DNA of 64,000 nt. Origin: Maritalea mobilis (GTDB taxonomy: Bacteria > Pseudomonadota > Alphaproteobacteria > Rhodobacterales > Rhodobacteraceae). This document shows, in pieces, positions 30,999 to 39,992 of the stretch. Below the pieces are notes generated by a model that did no database searches, had not been told where the DNA came from, and saw only the letters and a program-made list of their open reading frames with translations. The stretch is taken from assembly GCF_019800885.1 (NCBI RefSeq), contig NZ_JAHVKE010000001.1:310001-374000 (forward strand), given 5' to 3'. Each line of letters begins with the position of its first letter. Position 1 is the first letter of the stretch. A program made the position numbers and the translations under genes.

Positions 30999-31116
30999 GC
31001 TCTGGTCTCCTGCCTCGATGCGAACTTCTTGATCGCTTGTTACTTGAGGCTAGACTTGGCTTTCCGAGGCCGCCAGTGACATCCACGCAAACCCGTGTTT
31101 GCGTTTGCGCAAGGTC

Positions 31117-31986
31117 TCAGGCGATGTCGCTCTCCGGAACGGGGAAACAGGTGCGGCTGTTCTGTTTCGTGCTGGTGGCAAACGCATGCCGTACCCAGTC
31201 CAGCACTGTGGCCACGGCACGGTCGCCTCGGCGGCTGGCATGGTAGGCGGCATAGATGGGCGCGTAATAACTGTCGTCGGGGCACGAGATCGGGCGCAGA
31301 TCCGGATACCGCTTTGCCACGATGTCGGGAAGCGGCCCCATCGTTTCGGTCACCTGGATCACTTCGGCCAACTGGTCGAAATGCTCGACCCGTATGCGTG
31401 GCGGACGCTTGAACCAGGCGCTCGCCATCGCCTGAGGGCCGATCTGTTCGAACTCGTCCGGCATTCCGATCCAGTCGCCGTCCAGATCAGCATTCGCATG
31501 GGCGTAAATCCGGAACGGCAGGGTGACGACGCGGGCCGCGATCAGGCGTCCGCTTTCAGGCCGATGCTGGACCAGCACGATATCGCAATCGCCCAAGCCG
31601 TTCTTGAAGATCCGGTTGCGGAATTCGAGCTCGAGCTCGGGGGCTTCTTCCTGCAAGTCGGGCAGGGCGGGAAACAGCACATGCGTGTTCAACAGAGGCG
31701 CCGCACCGATCGTCAGCTTGATGTGCTGCCCATCGCTATCGAGATTGTTGCGCGCAGCTTCGATGCGCTGGTCGAATTCCTCGGCGACCGACAGGAGATG
31801 TTCGATCCGGGGGGACGGGAGCCATCCGTCCGCGGTGCGGACGAAGGCGGGACTCCCCAGTTTTTCGCCGATCTTGTCGATCCGGCGCGAGACCGTCGCG
31901 ACGTTCGTGCCAAGCGCAGTCGCAGCGCGTGTGAGCGTCTTGTGCCGCTTGATGGCGACCAGATACCGCAAGTCGTCCCAATTCAT
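31117..31986 (-). CDS. LysR-family transcriptional regulator
   Basis: A 289-residue regulator. An N-terminal winged helix (NWDDLRYLVAIKRHKTLTRA, then TNVATVSRRIDKIGEKLG) precedes a periplasmic-binding-protein-like effector domain. The ATG at 31986 starts right at the helix; 14 extra residues upstream are not typical. It probably governs the three DoxX-like genes that follow on the same strand, or itself. The upstream intergenic region is AT-rich and gives it a long promoter region. Inducer unknown. Confidence 0.88.
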   Translation of the reverse strand: MNWDDLRYLVAIKRHKTLTRAATALGTNVATVSRRIDKIGEKLGSPAFVRTADGWLPSPRIEHLLSVAEEFDQRIEAARNNLDSDGQHIKLTIGAAPLLNTHVLFPALPDLQEEAPELELEFRNRIFKNGLGDCDIVLVQHRPESGRLIAARVVTLPFRIYAHANADLDGDWIGMPDEFEQIGPQAMASAWFKRPPRIRVEHFDQLAEVIQVTETMGPLPDIVAKRYPDLRPISCPDDSYYAPIYAAYHASRRGDRAVATVLDWVRHAFATSTKQNSRTCFPVPESDIA

Positions 31987-32421
31987 GGGCCTTACCTTTA
32001 TGAAGTAGCAGAAAATGACCTGCCGCACGTGCGGTTACACACTACTGTACCGGTGGTCCGCCATTGCCCTAACGGCAAAACGGATCGTGATCGTTACATA
32101 TGAGTTGTTTGGTTCGTATACGTTAGCGCAAACAATGGCTGCGCATTGTCACCATTGCGCAACGTACATCGACAGTCCATTCGGGCATCAAACCTTAGAA
32201 TGCGTAAGAAAGCGCTGATTTTTGGTAGTATTTTCCCGATTTGCCGAGCGTTGCAAATCCTGCAACCCTGCATGCCAGAAAAATTGCACACTCAATGAAA
32301 TCCACCGGACCGTAGCGCAGTCTTTGGGTGGCCAAGGATGCGCCCGTGAAAGGGTGCCCCGACTGTCGGGGGCACCGATTCTTTCCAGATCGCTCTGCAC
32401 TTTTATGCGTGACCTGCGGAC
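31987..32421. other. AT-rich intergenic region upstream of the LysR gene
   Basis: 435 bases with no convincing gene in either strand. It holds the LysR promoter region and, on its right side, a gyrA terminator. Short open frames here have no coding bias. Confidence 0.6.
32348..32376 (-). terminator. hairpin downstream of gyrA
   Basis: GGTGCCCC (32353-32360) and GGGGCACC (32369-32376) with an 8-base loop that can itself pair partially. On the minus strand it is followed by CTTTC, 46 bases past the gyrA stop. Confidence 0.5.
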
Positions 32422-35196
32422 CTATTCCTGCGAGGGGTCGGTTGCGTCGTCTGCGACGATCTCGTCTGTGTCGTCCTCACCCTGATCCGCAATCCAGGCC
32501 ACCGAGACGACCTCTTCGCCTTTGCCGGTGTTGAACACTTTCACACCGCCTGCGCTGCGCGACCGGAACGAGATTCCGTCGACGGGGACGCGGATGGATT
32601 GCCCGGTAGAGGTGGCCAGCATGATCTGATCTTCCAGGTCGACCGGGAAACAGGCCACGACGGGCCCGCCGCGCATGGCCTTGTCGATCGCCGCGACACC
32701 CATGCCGCCGCGCCCGCGCACCGGGTAGTCATGCGAAGACGAGAGCTTGCCCAAACCCTGCGCCGTGATGGTCAGGATCAGGTCCTCGGCCGCCGACATC
32801 TCGGCGTAGCGTTCGGGGGAAAGCTGGCCTTCGGCCACGGCCTCCTCGTCATCTGCATCGCCGTCATCCTCGGGCGCACCGGCCATCAGGCGGCGCTGCT
32901 TGAGATAGGCGGCGCGTTCTTCGGCGGTGGCGTCGAAATGGCGGATGATCGACATCGACACGACCTCGTCCTCGGCACCGAGCTTGACGCCGCGCACCCC
33001 GGTCGAGGAGCGCGAGTTGAAGACGCGCACATCGGTCGCCGGGAAGCGGATCGCGCGGCCCATCCTGGTGACCAGCATCACATCATCGTCGTTCGAGGCG
33101 ATGCGCGCATTGATCATGCGCCAGCCCTCGCTGTCGCCTTCGAACTTCATGGCGATCTTGCCGTTTCGCATGACATTGGCGAAATCGCTGAGCGCGTTGC
33201 GCCGCACGGTGCCGCGGTCGGTGCAGAAGACGATCTGCAACTCGTCCCAGTGCTCCTCATCGCGGTCCACCGGCATGACGGCTGCGATGCCGGTGCCGAT
33301 CTCGATGGGCAGGATGTTGACCAGCGCCTTGCCCCGGCTGGCACGGCTGCCAAGCGGCAGGCGCCAGGTCTTGAGCTTGTAGACCATCCCGTTGGTGGTG
33401 AAGACGAGAAGGGGCGTATGCGTGTTGGCCACGAAGAGAGAGGTGACAACGTCATCCTCTTTCAAGCCACCGCCCGACAGCCCCTTGCCGCCGCGCTTCT
33501 GCGCGCGGAACTCGGCCAGGGGCGTGCGCTTGATGTAGCCGCCCTGCGTGATGGTGACGACCATGTCCTCGCGCTCGATCAGGTCCTCGTCGTCCATGTC
33601 GCCGGACCACTCGGTGATCTCGGTGCGGCGCGGGACGGCGAATTTCTCGCGCACCTCGGCCATCTCCTCGGAAATGATCGACAGAATGCGTTCACGCGAG
33701 GCGAGGATGGCAAGGTAATCCTTGATCTTGGCGGCAAGCTCTTCCAACTCGTCGGTGACTTCCTTGACGCCGATCTGGGTCAGGCGTTGCAGGCGCAGTT
33801 CAAGGATCGCACGCGCCTGCGTTTCGGACAGGTTATAGGTCCCGTCCTCGTTCATCGTGTGGGTCGGGTCGTCGATCAGGCGGATGTAATCGGCGATCTC
33901 GGCGGCCGGCCAGCGGCGCGTCATCAGTTTCTCGCGCGCTTCCGCCGCGTCGGCCGAGGCGCGGATCGTGGCCACGACCTCGTCCACGTTCGACACCGCA
34001 ACGGCAAGGCCGCAGAGGACGTGGGCGCGTTCGCGGGCCTTGCGCAATTCAAACGCCGTGCGGCGCGCGACCACCTCCTCGCGGAAATCGAGGAAGGCGG
34101 TGAGGAAGCCGCGCAGCGTCAACTGCTCGGGCCGGCCGCCATTCAGCGCCAGCATGTTGCAGCCAAAGCTGGTCTGCATCTGCGTAAAGCGGAACAGCTG
34201 GTTCAGCACCACCTCGGGGGTCGCGTCGCGTTTCAGCTCGATCACCACGCGCACGCCGACGCGGTCGGATTCGTCCTGTACGCCGGAAATGCCTTCGAGC
34301 TTCTTCTCGCGCACAAGATCCGCGATGCGTTCGATCATCGAGGCCTTGTTCACCTGGTAGGGGATCTCGTCGATGACGATGGCGTAGCGATCCTTGCGGA
34401 TTTCCTCGATATGGGTCTTTGCGCGGATGATGACGCTGCCGCGCCCCTCAAGATACGCCTTGCGCGCGCCGGACCGACCGAGGATCAAACCGCCCGTCGG
34501 GAAATCGGGGCCGGGGATATAATCGATCAGCTGTTCCGAGCTGAGATCGGGGTTCTCGATCAGCGCCTGGCAGGCATCGATCACCTCGCCCAGGTTGTGC
34601 GGCGGGATATTGGTGGCCATGCCGACGGCGATTCCGCCCGCGCCATTGACCAGCATGTTGGGGAAGCGCGCGGGTAGGACGGTCGGTTCCTGCTGCTTGC
34701 CGTCGTAATTGTCCTGGAAATCGACGGTGTCCTTGTCGATATCGGCCAACAGGTAGGCGGCGGGCGCGTCCATCCGCACCTCGGTATAGCGCATGGCCGC
34801 CGCGTTATCGCCGTCCATCGAGCCGAAATTGCCCTGGCCATCCAGAAGCGGCAGCGACATCGAGAAATCCTGCGCCATGCGCACCAGCGCGTCGTAAATG
34901 GCCGAGTCCCCGTGCGGGTGGTATTGGCCCATCACGTCGCCCACGGGACGGGCGGATTTGCGATAGGGTTTCTCGTGGGTGTTCCCGGTTTCGTGCATCG
35001 CGAACAGGATGCGGCGATGAACCGGTTTCAACCCGTCGCGCAGGTCGGGAATGGCGCGGCTGATGATCACCGACATGGCGTAGTCGATGAAACTGGTCTT
35101 CATCTCGGCCGCGATGTCGATCGACGGCCCGCTGGGCGCGGGCGGCTCTGCGCCGATTTCTTCTTCGTTTTCAGGCGGTTCTGGGGTGTCGGTCAC
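32422..35196 (-). CDS. gyrA: DNA gyrase subunit A
   Basis: A 924-residue GyrA, which with GyrB introduces negative supercoils. Catalytic Tyr137 lies in [10 protein letters not shown]; the quinolone-region residues are wild type (Ser98 and Asp102 in [13 protein letters not shown]). A GyrA-box-like QRRGGKGLS follows in the C-terminal domain, whose beta-propeller blades occupy the last 350 residues; the tail is acidic ([18 protein letters not shown]). Transcribed away from usg. Confidence 0.98.
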   Translation of the reverse strand: MTDTPEPPENEEEIGAEPPAPSGPSIDIAAEMKTSFIDYAMSVIISRAIPDLRDGLKPVHRRILFAMHETGNTHEKPYRKSARPVGDVMGQYHPHGDSAIYDALVRMAQDFSMSLPLLDGQGNFGSMDGDNAAAMRYTEVRMDAPAAYLLADIDKDTVDFQDNYDGKQQEPTVLPARFPNMLVNGAGGIAVGMATNIPPHNLGEVIDACQALIENPDLSSEQLIDYIPGPDFPTGGLILGRSGARKAYLEGRGSVIIRAKTHIEEIRKDRYAIVIDEIPYQVNKASMIERIADLVREKKLEGISGVQDESDRVGVRVVIELKRDATPEVVLNQLFRFTQMQTSFGCNMLALNGGRPEQLTLRGFLTAFLDFREEVVARRTAFELRKARERAHVLCGLAVAVSNVDEVVATIRASADAAEAREKLMTRRWPAAEIADYIRLIDDPTHTMNEDGTYNLSETQARAILELRLQRLTQIGVKEVTDELEELAAKIKDYLAILASRERILSIISEEMAEVREKFAVPRRTEITEWSGDMDDEDLIEREDMVVTITQGGYIKRTPLAEFRAQKRGGKGLSGGGLKEDDVVTSLFVANTHTPLLVFTTNGMVYKLKTWRLPLGSRASRGKALVNILPIEIGTGIAAVMPVDRDEEHWDELQIVFCTDRGTVRRNALSDFANVMRNGKIAMKFEGDSEGWRMINARIASNDDDVMLVTRMGRAIRFPATDVRVFNSRSSTGVRGVKLGAEDEVVSMSIIRHFDATAEERAAYLKQRRLMAGAPEDDGDADDEEAVAEGQLSPERYAEMSAAEDLILTITAQGLGKLSSSHDYPVRGRGGMGVAAIDKAMRGGPVVACFPVDLEDQIMLATSTGQSIRVPVDGISFRSRSAGGVKVFNTGKGEEVVSVAWIADQGEDDTDEIVADDATDPSQE

Positions 35197-35392
35197 GGGC
35201 TGAGCCTTGGTCCTGTCACATGTCTATATCTTGTTGTCGCGCAGTATAGAGGGCCGGGATATGGGGTGCAATGGCAGCGCCGGTGACCTGCTGGCAGCCA
35301 TGGTATTGGAGTGCCAACATACTGTTTTCGTTGATTTTTGCGCTGGATCGGGCAGTCTGATTCCGTGGAAGAGGCAACGCAAGAGGTGCCAT

Positions 35393-35662
35393 ATGCGCGA
35401 AACCGAGACCGGGCTGTTGTTGAAAGGATACGGGCTGACCACCGCCGAGATGGTCTATCGGATGCCCGATTATCGCAACGTTCTCAATACCTTCGTCTGG
35501 CAGGACTATGATCTGGCGCCGGACTATCCGAAACTCTTCGACTTCATCGAGTTCTGGCAGGAATCGCTGGACGGACCGCTTCACTCGGTGCGGTTTGTCC
35601 ATCGCAAGATGATCAGCCCGGGAGAGTGGCGCAACGTGACGGGAGAGTTCACCTATCACTAG
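35393..35662 (+). CDS. usg: Usg family protein
   Basis: An 89-residue protein of the alphaproteobacterial Usg family, named for position near trp genes elsewhere; its function is not established. Family-typical parts are KGYGLTTAEMVYRMPDYRN, WQDYDLAPDYPKLFDFIEFW and GPLHSVRFVH. The ATG at 35393 is preceded by AAGAGGT. It ends 19 bases before the convergent dsbB stop. Confidence 0.82.
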   Translation: MRETETGLLLKGYGLTTAEMVYRMPDYRNVLNTFVWQDYDLAPDYPKLFDFIEFWQESLDGPLHSVRFVHRKMISPGEWRNVTGEFTYH

Positions 35663-35681
35663 CCGTTCGGGGCGCGGCGCA

Positions 35682-36167
35682 TCACCTACGCCGCGCCGCC
35701 ATGATCCAGATCACGGCCAGACCAAGGCAGGCAAGCGCGTTGTAGCTGGCCATGGACAGGCCGAACATCTCCCACGCGACCTCGTCACACAGAACGATGC
35801 CGGTTCCGACCTCGGGGTTCAGCAGGTCTTCGACCGACATGGAGCCAAGGTCGCCACCACCCCCGGTGCAGCTTTGCGGCCCTTCCCACCAGTCGCGCTC
35901 GACCCCGGTGTGGTAAATGCCGAGCCCGGTGTTCACCAGCATGGTGATCGCCCCCGCCACGGCAACGATCGCGCGGGGAAAGGCGAGTCCAATGGCGCTC
36001 AGCCCGATGGCGATGGCATGGGGCCATCGCTGCCACAGGCACATGGCGCAGGGCGCGAGCCCGCCGATGTATTGAAAACCGAAGGCCAGGGCGAGGATGA
36101 CGACCGAGCCGACCCCGGCAAGCGCGATATACTGGCGGCGGCTGGGCGTGAAGAGCGTCTGAAGCAT
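35682..36167 (-). CDS. dsbB: disulfide bond formation protein B
   Basis: A 161-residue DsbB-type membrane protein that reoxidises DsbA by passing electrons to quinones. Redox pair 1 is Cys40-x-x-Cys43 (APCAMCLWQRWPH), pair 2 is Cys100 and Cys127 in the second periplasmic loop. Four to five spans. An AAGGA ribosome site precedes the ATG at 36167; the open frame extends upstream but without coding character. Confidence 0.92.
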   Translation of the reverse strand: MLQTLFTPSRRQYIALAGVGSVVILALAFGFQYIGGLAPCAMCLWQRWPHAIAIGLSAIGLAFPRAIVAVAGAITMLVNTGLGIYHTGVERDWWEGPQSCTGGGGDLGSMSVEDLLNPEVGTGIVLCDEVAWEMFGLSMASYNALACLGLAVIWIMAARRR

Positions 36168-36241
36168 CTCGGGGTCCTTCGAATGGTCGCTGCACCGATG
36201 TCTACGCGAACGCCGTTCCGGTGCAAGGGCGGCGAGGGGCC

Positions 36242-36856
36242 CTATACACCCAGCCAGCCGCGGATCAGGCTTGCCAGGGTTGCCCCGGCGAACAGCAGGG
36301 TGCCGATCCAGGCGGTCCCGATGATCGATCCCAGCGTCACGAGGATGCCGTCGCGTTGCAGCAGCCCCATCGAGATGATGACGACGGCAAAACCGGGAAC
36401 GGTGTTGGTGGCCGGGAGAGGGACGAGGATCGACGCGCTGAACAGCACCAGCGCGAGGCCCACCAACTGGTCCATCGGGCGGCGTGTCAGCGCCGACAGG
36501 CGCGGTCGGCTGACAGCCTCGATCCGGCGCAGCCATGGGCCTGCGCGGCTGGCGAGGTTCTGCAGCGATGCCGTCGTCACCGTCCGGGCGGCCAGTTTCT
36601 GCGGCAGCCATGGCACGGTTCGCCCCATCAGGATCTGGACCGAGACGAACATGAGCGGCAAGGCGACGACCTGCGGCACGCCGTAGAGAAACGGAATGCA
36701 GCAGGGCAGGGCAAGCACCAGCAGGAACAGGCCGAACGCCCGTTCATGCAGGTGCGACAGGATCCAGGCCAACGTGACCTCGTCGCCCTCGGCGGTGTTG
36801 GCCAATTCGGTCAAGCGTTGCGAGATGGCCATGGCCTCTTCGGACTGCGCCGTCAT
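36242..36856 (-). CDS. exopolysaccharide synthesis protein ExoD family
   Basis: A 204-residue polytopic membrane protein of the ExoD family, first linked to exopolysaccharide production in rhizobia. Features: an N-terminal helix (EVTLAWILSHLHERAFG), a Pro/Cys motif LALPCCIPF, GVPQVVALPLM, then PRLSALTRRPMDQLVG and two C-terminal spans. The ATG at 36856 is chosen; the open frame upstream is Pro/Arg-rich and not coding. It ends 74 bases before dsbB's start. No exopolysaccharide biosynthetic genes are near. Confidence 0.85.
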   Translation of the reverse strand: MTAQSEEAMAISQRLTELANTAEGDEVTLAWILSHLHERAFGLFLLVLALPCCIPFLYGVPQVVALPLMFVSVQILMGRTVPWLPQKLAARTVTTASLQNLASRAGPWLRRIEAVSRPRLSALTRRPMDQLVGLALVLFSASILVPLPATNTVPGFAVVIISMGLLQRDGILVTLGSIIGTAWIGTLLFAGATLASLIRGWLGV

Positions 36857-37022
36857 GGGTCTGTCTCCTGTCCATCGGGAATCCCGGGGAAGTCTTGCGC
36901 TCCGGTGCCTCAACCCGGCCGTTGCGTCAAGCGTCGGGCGATGGCAGGGGGCTGCCGCGCGGCTTGCGTGCCCGGGCTGCATCGCTAGAGTGCCGCGACT
37001 TCATTGAAACGGGGCCGGCGCC

Positions 37023-37643
37023 ATGGCCGTTCGCGATTGGGGGGCAGGGAGCATGACGGCAGTGGCACCGCGCGCCGAGCAGGCCGTCGGGCGTGTCATC
37101 GAGCGTATCGCGATGGCGATGGCGCTGGCGGGCGGGGTGCTTTTGAGCCTCGTTGCGCTGATGGTCTGTGTCTCGATCCTCGGGCGGCAACTGGACGGGA
37201 TCTGGATCTTCGGCCCGATCCGTGGCGATTACGAACTGGTCGAGATCGGCAGTGTCATCGCCGTCTGCGCTTTCCTGCCGTGGTGCCAGGTGAAACGCGG
37301 GCATGTTTCAGTGGACGTGGTCGCGAACCGCTTGCCCGAGCGTGTGCGCCTTTCGCTGGGCCTGCTGGGGGATGCGCTGATCGCGCTGGTGTCCTTCGTG
37401 ATGGCCTGGCGGCTTTGGGCGGGGTTCGGCGAGAAGTTCCCCTATGGATCAGACGCCCTGCGTTCGGCGCTGGGCATGGGGTATCGCCCCTTCTTCCCGG
37501 AGACGACCTACGAGTTGCAACTGCCGATCTGGATTCCCTACGCGCTGGCACTTCTCGGGGCCGTGCTGTTCTGTATCACCGCGCTCTACACCGTGTGGCG
37601 GGCTCTGAACTGGGTGCTGACGGGGCAGGAGGGGGCGCCGTGA
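37023..37643 (+). CDS. TRAP transporter small permease (DctQ family)
   Basis: A 206-residue four-span protein of the DctQ family, the small membrane subunit of a tripartite ATP-independent periplasmic (TRAP) transporter. A GDYELVEIGSVIAVCAFLPWCQ stretch with CQVKRGHVSVDV is typical of the family. Alternative ATG at 37053. Its stop overlaps the GTG start of dctM by 4 bases. No substrate-binding dctP gene is visible in this stretch, unlike the usual dctPQM order. Confidence 0.9.
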   Translation: MAVRDWGAGSMTAVAPRAEQAVGRVIERIAMAMALAGGVLLSLVALMVCVSILGRQLDGIWIFGPIRGDYELVEIGSVIAVCAFLPWCQVKRGHVSVDVVANRLPERVRLSLGLLGDALIALVSFVMAWRLWAGFGEKFPYGSDALRSALGMGYRPFFPETTYELQLPIWIPYALALLGAVLFCITALYTVWRALNWVLTGQEGAP

Positions 37644-39010
37644 CCGGCCTTGAGCTGACGCTTGCGGCCTTTGCCCTCATGCTGGTCGCGATCTTCCTGC
37701 GCGTGCCTATCGGGGCGGCGATGGCGATCACCGGCTTCGTGGGGTCATGGGTGGTCTACGGTCGGCCGGACCCGGCGCTGAGCCAGCTCAAGTCGCTGAC
37801 CTATGACACGTTCAAGGACTATAACCTGTCCATCGTGCCGCTGTTCCTGCTGATGGGGCAGTTCGCGACCAAGTCGGGCCTGTCGGCGGCGCTGTTCCAG
37901 GCAGCCTCCGATTGGCTGGGGCATCGGCGCGGCGGCGTGGCGATGGCGGCGGTGGGCGCTTGTGCAGGGTTCGGCGCGATTTGCGGCTCCAGCCTCGCGA
38001 CGGCCTCGACCATGGGGCAGGTTGCGCTGCCCGAGATGCGCAAGCGCGGCTATTCCGACAGCCTCTCGACCGGCGTACTGGCGGCGGGCGGGACGCTGGG
38101 CATCCTGATCCCGCCCTCGATCATCCTGGTCATCTACGCGATCCTGGCCGAACAGAACATCGTGAAGATGTTCGTGGCGGCCGTGGTGCCCGGTGTGCTG
38201 GCCGCGCTGGGCTACATGGTCACGGTGGCGATCGTGGCACGGCTGCGACCGGACGCCGTAGGGCAGGCCGAGCGTGTGCCGATGCGTCAGCGGATGCGCG
38301 CCTTGTGGCGGGTCTGGCCGGTGGTGGCGATCTTCGGCCTGATCATGGGCGGCATCGCGGCCGACTGGAACTGGACCCGGGACGGCGTGCAGGCGCTTTT
38401 CACCCCGACCGAGGGCGCGGCTGTGGGCGCGATTGCCGTGGGCCTTTACGGGTGGCTCTCAGGGGGGCTGACCTGGCGGACCTTTCGCGACAGCGTGTTG
38501 GAGACAGCGCAGGCGACCGCGATGATCTTTTTCATCGTTTGGGCGGCCAAGTTGTTCTCGGCCTTCCTGTCGCTCACGCGCGCGCCTGACCAGTTGATCG
38601 CTTGGGTCGAGGCGGCGGGCTTCGCGCCCCTGACAATCCTTGCGGTGATGCTGCTGGCCTACCTGCTGTTCGGCTGCGTGATGGATTCGCTGTCGATGAT
38701 CCTGATTACCATTCCGGTCTTTCTGCCGATCATCGTGGCGCAGGACTTCGTCATCCTGGGCACGGCGCTCAGCCCCGAGGAAACGGCGATCTGGTTCGGC
38801 ATCCTTGCGCTGATCGTGGTCGAGGTGGGGCTGATCACGCCACCTGTCGGGATGAACCTTTTCATCATCAACTCCATGGCGCCCGACATCCCGATGGTGC
38901 GGACCTATCGTGGCGTGGCGCCTTTCGTGGCCTCGGATCTTCTGCGCGTGGCGCTTCTGGTGCTGTTTCCCGGGCTGACGCTGTGGCTGGTCGGGGTGAC
39001 CTTCGGCTAG
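37640..39010 (+). CDS. TRAP transporter large permease (DctM family)
   Basis: A 456-residue protein with about twelve spans, the sodium-coupled channel subunit of a TRAP transporter (DctM family). SVVYGR and GSSLATASTMGQVALPEM with the second conserved region GVLAAGGTLGILIPPSIILV are signature parts. The GTG at 37640 overlaps dctQ's stop (GTGA), supporting it as the start. The acids carried by TRAP systems include C4-dicarboxylates, sialic acid, ectoine and others; none can be assigned here. Confidence 0.92.
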   Translation: MTGLELTLAAFALMLVAIFLRVPIGAAMAITGFVGSWVVYGRPDPALSQLKSLTYDTFKDYNLSIVPLFLLMGQFATKSGLSAALFQAASDWLGHRRGGVAMAAVGACAGFGAICGSSLATASTMGQVALPEMRKRGYSDSLSTGVLAAGGTLGILIPPSIILVIYAILAEQNIVKMFVAAVVPGVLAALGYMVTVAIVARLRPDAVGQAERVPMRQRMRALWRVWPVVAIFGLIMGGIAADWNWTRDGVQALFTPTEGAAVGAIAVGLYGWLSGGLTWRTFRDSVLETAQATAMIFFIVWAAKLFSAFLSLTRAPDQLIAWVEAAGFAPLTILAVMLLAYLLFGCVMDSLSMILITIPVFLPIIVAQDFVILGTALSPEETAIWFGILALIVVEVGLITPPVGMNLFIINSMAPDIPMVRTYRGVAPFVASDLLRVALLVLFPGLTLWLVGVTFG

Positions 39011-39062
39011 GCCTCCGGGGGTGATTGACGCGGCGCGCAAGCACGGCTAAGTCCGCAGCCGT

Positions 39063-39147
39063 GCCCGAGTGGCGGAATTGGTAGACGCAGGGGATTCAAA
39101 ATCCCCCGCCGCAAGGCTTGTCGGTTCGAGTCCGACCTCGGGTACCA
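39063..39147 (+). tRNA. tRNA-Leu (CAA)
   Basis: An 85-base tRNA with long variable arm (CGCCGCAAGGCTTGTC), acceptor GCCCGAG/CTCGGGT, anticodon arm GGGGA-TTCAAAA-TCCCC (anticodon CAA) and CCA encoded. The first acceptor pair is G-U, as in many alphaproteobacterial leucine tRNAs. Confidence 0.95.
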
Positions 39148-39992
39148 TCCGCGAAAATGCCCAACCGACCCGTGATGGCTGACGCCATCTTCGGGGCGCT
39201 ATCGGCGCAGGTCTGCGCTGGGTTCGAATATTGCTTGTCGCCTCACCTCTGCATCGCGGCCCATCTTTCGATGTGACCGCACCCTCCGAAAGGTGATGCA
39301 ATCGGGCCCAGAATGAGACGCAAGATTCGATCTCGGTGTCTTTCGATACTGCGCCCGTGCTCTGAAATTGGGCAAAAGCGCCCAAATTCGCACGAGTAAG
39401 CGCAACAATGTGTTTCCGTTTTGGGGCGGTTTGTTGTGTCCGTTGAAGAAACAATAAACTCGCCGAAAGCGTGTGCGGCTGACGTGGGGGCAAAAAAACA
39501 AGAGAATTTGTTGCTGCGTGGCCCAAAGCGCTATGAACAATTCGCCTTATTTAGGCCCAAATCAGGGCAGGAACGTGGCAGTCTTCGCCTCAAAGTTGAC
39601 GCATGAGGGTGAAAATTCCCTTTCATCAGCCCAGAAAATGCCGTTATTCATTCCTCAGCCCAACTGGGGGGCGATGTCTGCACAAGGCCACGGGGGCGGC
39701 CGCATCACGAAGCGTATCGAAAGATACGGGGAAGGGTGTTGTCGCGTACTGACGGCAAGAATGGCCGCGAGCGGGAACACACAGTCCGAAACGCCTTTTG
39801 GAGGCGTTTCGCGTCGGCTCGGGACTTTGCCTCGCAGAGCCCGGCGCTCAGGACCTTCCCTTGAATCTGGATGACGCTCGCATGTGATGCGGCCGCCTGT
39901 CGGGTCGGCTCATCGCTCTCATATTGTTGTTCATTTTTTCGCCCGCACGCGTGGGCAAGGCCGCAAGACCGGCTGGCAGGAGGACAGTAAAG
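39148..39992. other. 845-base non-coding region upstream of the RTX-Hint gene
   Basis: No convincing gene on either strand. The middle (about 39250-39650) is AT-richer than its surroundings. A perfect inverted repeat CGAAACGCC (39787-39795) / GGCGTTTCG (39803-39811) with a 7-base loop is present and lacks a T run, so it is more likely an operator or leader structure than a terminator. Probably promoter and leader of the RTX-Hint gene. Confidence 0.6.
39787..39811. promoter_or_regulatory. inverted repeat upstream of RTX-Hint gene
   Basis: Perfect 9-base arms CGAAACGCC and GGCGTTTCG around a 7-base loop, about 180 bases before the ATG at 39993. A possible operator or mRNA hairpin; no T tract. 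Confidence 0.4.

Noticed and set aside
32599-34677. A 692-codon open frame antisense to gyrA.
   Set aside because: gyrA is certain; the antisense has no motif and no ribosome site.
39047-39526. Minus-strand frame ending in a run resembling VGLEPT and FESPAS motifs.
   Set aside because: This is the well-known artefact from translating the antisense of tRNA-Leu.
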